A stretch of 6,142 nucleotides of DNA from Spirochaetaceae bacterium (GTDB lineage: Bacteria > Spirochaetota > Spirochaetia > Treponematales > Breznakiellaceae): assembly GCA_031280455.1 (NCBI GenBank), contig JAITGR010000244.1:1-6142 (forward strand), in the 5' to 3' direction. The stretch's first letter is position 1, and every line of letters starts with the position of its first letter. A program made the translations under genes and the position numbers. Under the pieces are notes generated by a model that did no database searches, was not told the origin of the DNA, and saw only the letters and a program-made list of their open reading frames with translations. Below are positions 5,261 to 6,142 of this stretch, one piece after another.

Positions 5261-6136
5261 CTACGGTGTGTTCATTGCCGCCGTAAGCATTTTTTCGTGT
5301 TCTGCCGTCATGGTGCCAAGCGGCAGCCGGCACGGGCCGCCTGGCAGACCAGCCAAACTGAGCGCGCGCTTTATCGGGACAGGGTTCGTCTCGATAAACG
5401 CCGCCTTGGTGATCGGCAGCAACTCGTAGTGGAGCGCGCGCGCGCCTGTAAAATCGCCTGCCAGCGCGAGGCTGACCATGCGTTTTACTTTTGCCGGATA
5501 CAGGTTGGACACCACCGAAATAACCCCCGCCGCGCCGAGTGCGATAAACGGCAGTGTCAGCGCGTCGTCGCCGGAGAGCACCGGAAACGGGCGGCGGGAG
5601 CTTATGCCGGCAATTATGTCGCCGGCCTGGTGTACATCGCCTGAGGCCTCTTTGACCGCGGCTATGTTGGGGATTTCCGCCAGCCGCGCCATGAGCGCGG
5701 CGGGTATGTTGCGGCCGGTGCGGCCGGCTATGTTGTACACAACGACCGGCAGGCCAACTTCGGCGACGGCCTCGAAGTGGCGGATAAGGCCGGAATCGTT
5801 GGGTTTGTTGTAGTAGGGCGTAACAACGAGCACGGCGTCCGCGCCCAAGTCGCGGGCGCGCTGCGCGTACAAAACGGCATGGCGCGTGGAGTTCGAGCCG
5901 GCGCCGACTATCAGCGGCACTTTGCCGCCGGCTTCTTTTACCGCGATTTTGATGAGGGTCTCTTCTTCCGCTTCGTCCAGGGTCGGGTTTTCGCCCGTTG
6001 TCCCCAGCGGGACGAGTCCGTCAATGCCTTGTTCAAGCTGAAACTCTATCAGCCTTTTAAATCCGTCGTAATCGACGGCCCCGCTTTCGTCCATCGGGGT
6101 TACCAGCGCCGTCATGGCACCCTTAAAACTCACCAT
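5261..6136 (-). CDS. dapA: 4-hydroxy-tetrahydrodipicolinate synthase (DapA)
   Basis: Cytoplasmic class I aldolase that condenses pyruvate with aspartate semialdehyde, the first committed step of the lysine/diaminopimelate pathway. The 291-residue length is normal for the family. Visible motifs are GTTGE at 45-49 (the two Thr of the proton relay), PYYNKP at 107-112 (catalytic Tyr region), Y134 in VVVYN, GRT at 138-140 with the substrate-carboxylate Arg at 139, and the Schiff-base Lys 162 in VKEASGD. GTTGE rather than GSTGE argues for DapA over N-acetylneuraminate lyase. The usual Pro before GRT is Ala (NIAGRT). At the lysine-binding allosteric site, the positions of E. coli His53, His56 and Glu84 hold Glu55, Glu58 and His86. 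The start is the first ATG (MVSFKGAMTALVTP). Only six bases lie upstream in the window, so its ribosome-binding site and promoter are not visible. It ends with TAG, 68 bases before the symporter gene. Confidence 0.96.
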   Translation of the reverse strand: MVSFKGAMTALVTPMDESGAVDYDGFKRLIEFQLEQGIDGLVPLGTTGENPTLDEAEEETLIKIAVKEAGGKVPLIVGAGSNSTRHAVLYAQRARDLGADAVLVVTPYYNKPNDSGLIRHFEAVAEVGLPVVVYNIAGRTGRNIPAALMARLAEIPNIAAVKEASGDVHQAGDIIAGISSRRPFPVLSGDDALTLPFIALGAAGVISVVSNLYPAKVKRMVSLALAGDFTGARALHYELLPITKAAFIETNPVPIKRALSLAGLPGGPCRLPLGTMTAEHEKMLTAAMNTP

Positions 6137-6142
6137 GGCTTT

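Noticed and set aside
5434..5445. (GC)6 dinucleotide run in dapA, considered as a phase-variable repeat
   Set aside because: The run is short, the frame is intact, and it simply encodes part of a normal GARAL segment. Phase variation of a biosynthetic gene is unlikely.
5261..6136. N-acetylneuraminate lyase paired with a sialic acid TRAP system
   Set aside because: The active-site motif is GTTGE with the DapA Arg after the catalytic Tyr. The lyase has GSTGE. The TRAP binding protein also lacks the ligand-site Asn of SiaP, and no other sialic acid genes are present.

Overview
The window looks like a bacterial chromosome segment with moderate GC. All six recognisable genes are on the minus strand. 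A spirochaete, probably a treponeme, is my best guess. The grounds are the relaxed lipobox of the solute-binding lipoprotein (Leu at -4, Ser before the Cys) and the style of the small exported protein of unknown function. This assignment is inference, not proof.

Read in the direction of transcription (right to left), the layout is as follows. (1) dapA, 4-hydroxy-tetrahydrodipicolinate synthase, starts six bases inside the right edge. (2) After a 68-base gap with an A/T-rich inverted repeat comes a sodium-coupled symporter of the glutamate/dicarboxylate transporter fold, SstT-like and lacking the carboxylate-binding Arg. (3) A very stable GC-rich stem-loop follows, then an unrecognised exported protein with no visible Shine-Dalgarno sequence. 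(4) An intergenic stretch of about 250 bases (2972-3219) holds a stem-loop, a nested inverted repeat that resembles a dispersed element, and an extended -10 promoter. (5) A complete tripartite TRAP transporter operon follows in the order P, Q, M. A terminator-like hairpin sits between the binding-protein gene and the two membrane-protein genes. (6) The last 123 bases, at the left edge, are GC-rich and contain no gene I can support.

The TRAP genes form one functional unit. The lipoprotein DctP captures a carboxylate-type solute outside the inner membrane, and DctQ plus DctM move it inward using an ion gradient. The hairpin after dctP fits the need for much more binding protein than membrane complex. 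dapA and the symporter may be co-transcribed but have no obvious shared pathway with the TRAP system. If the symporter imports neutral amino acids, the window has a loose nutrient-uptake and amino-acid theme.

I did not find a clear new biological system. The points most worth a second look are the dctP/dctQ attenuator, the nested inverted repeat near 3122-3168, the altered binding-site residues in the symporter and in DctP, and the exported protein with a highly structured leader.
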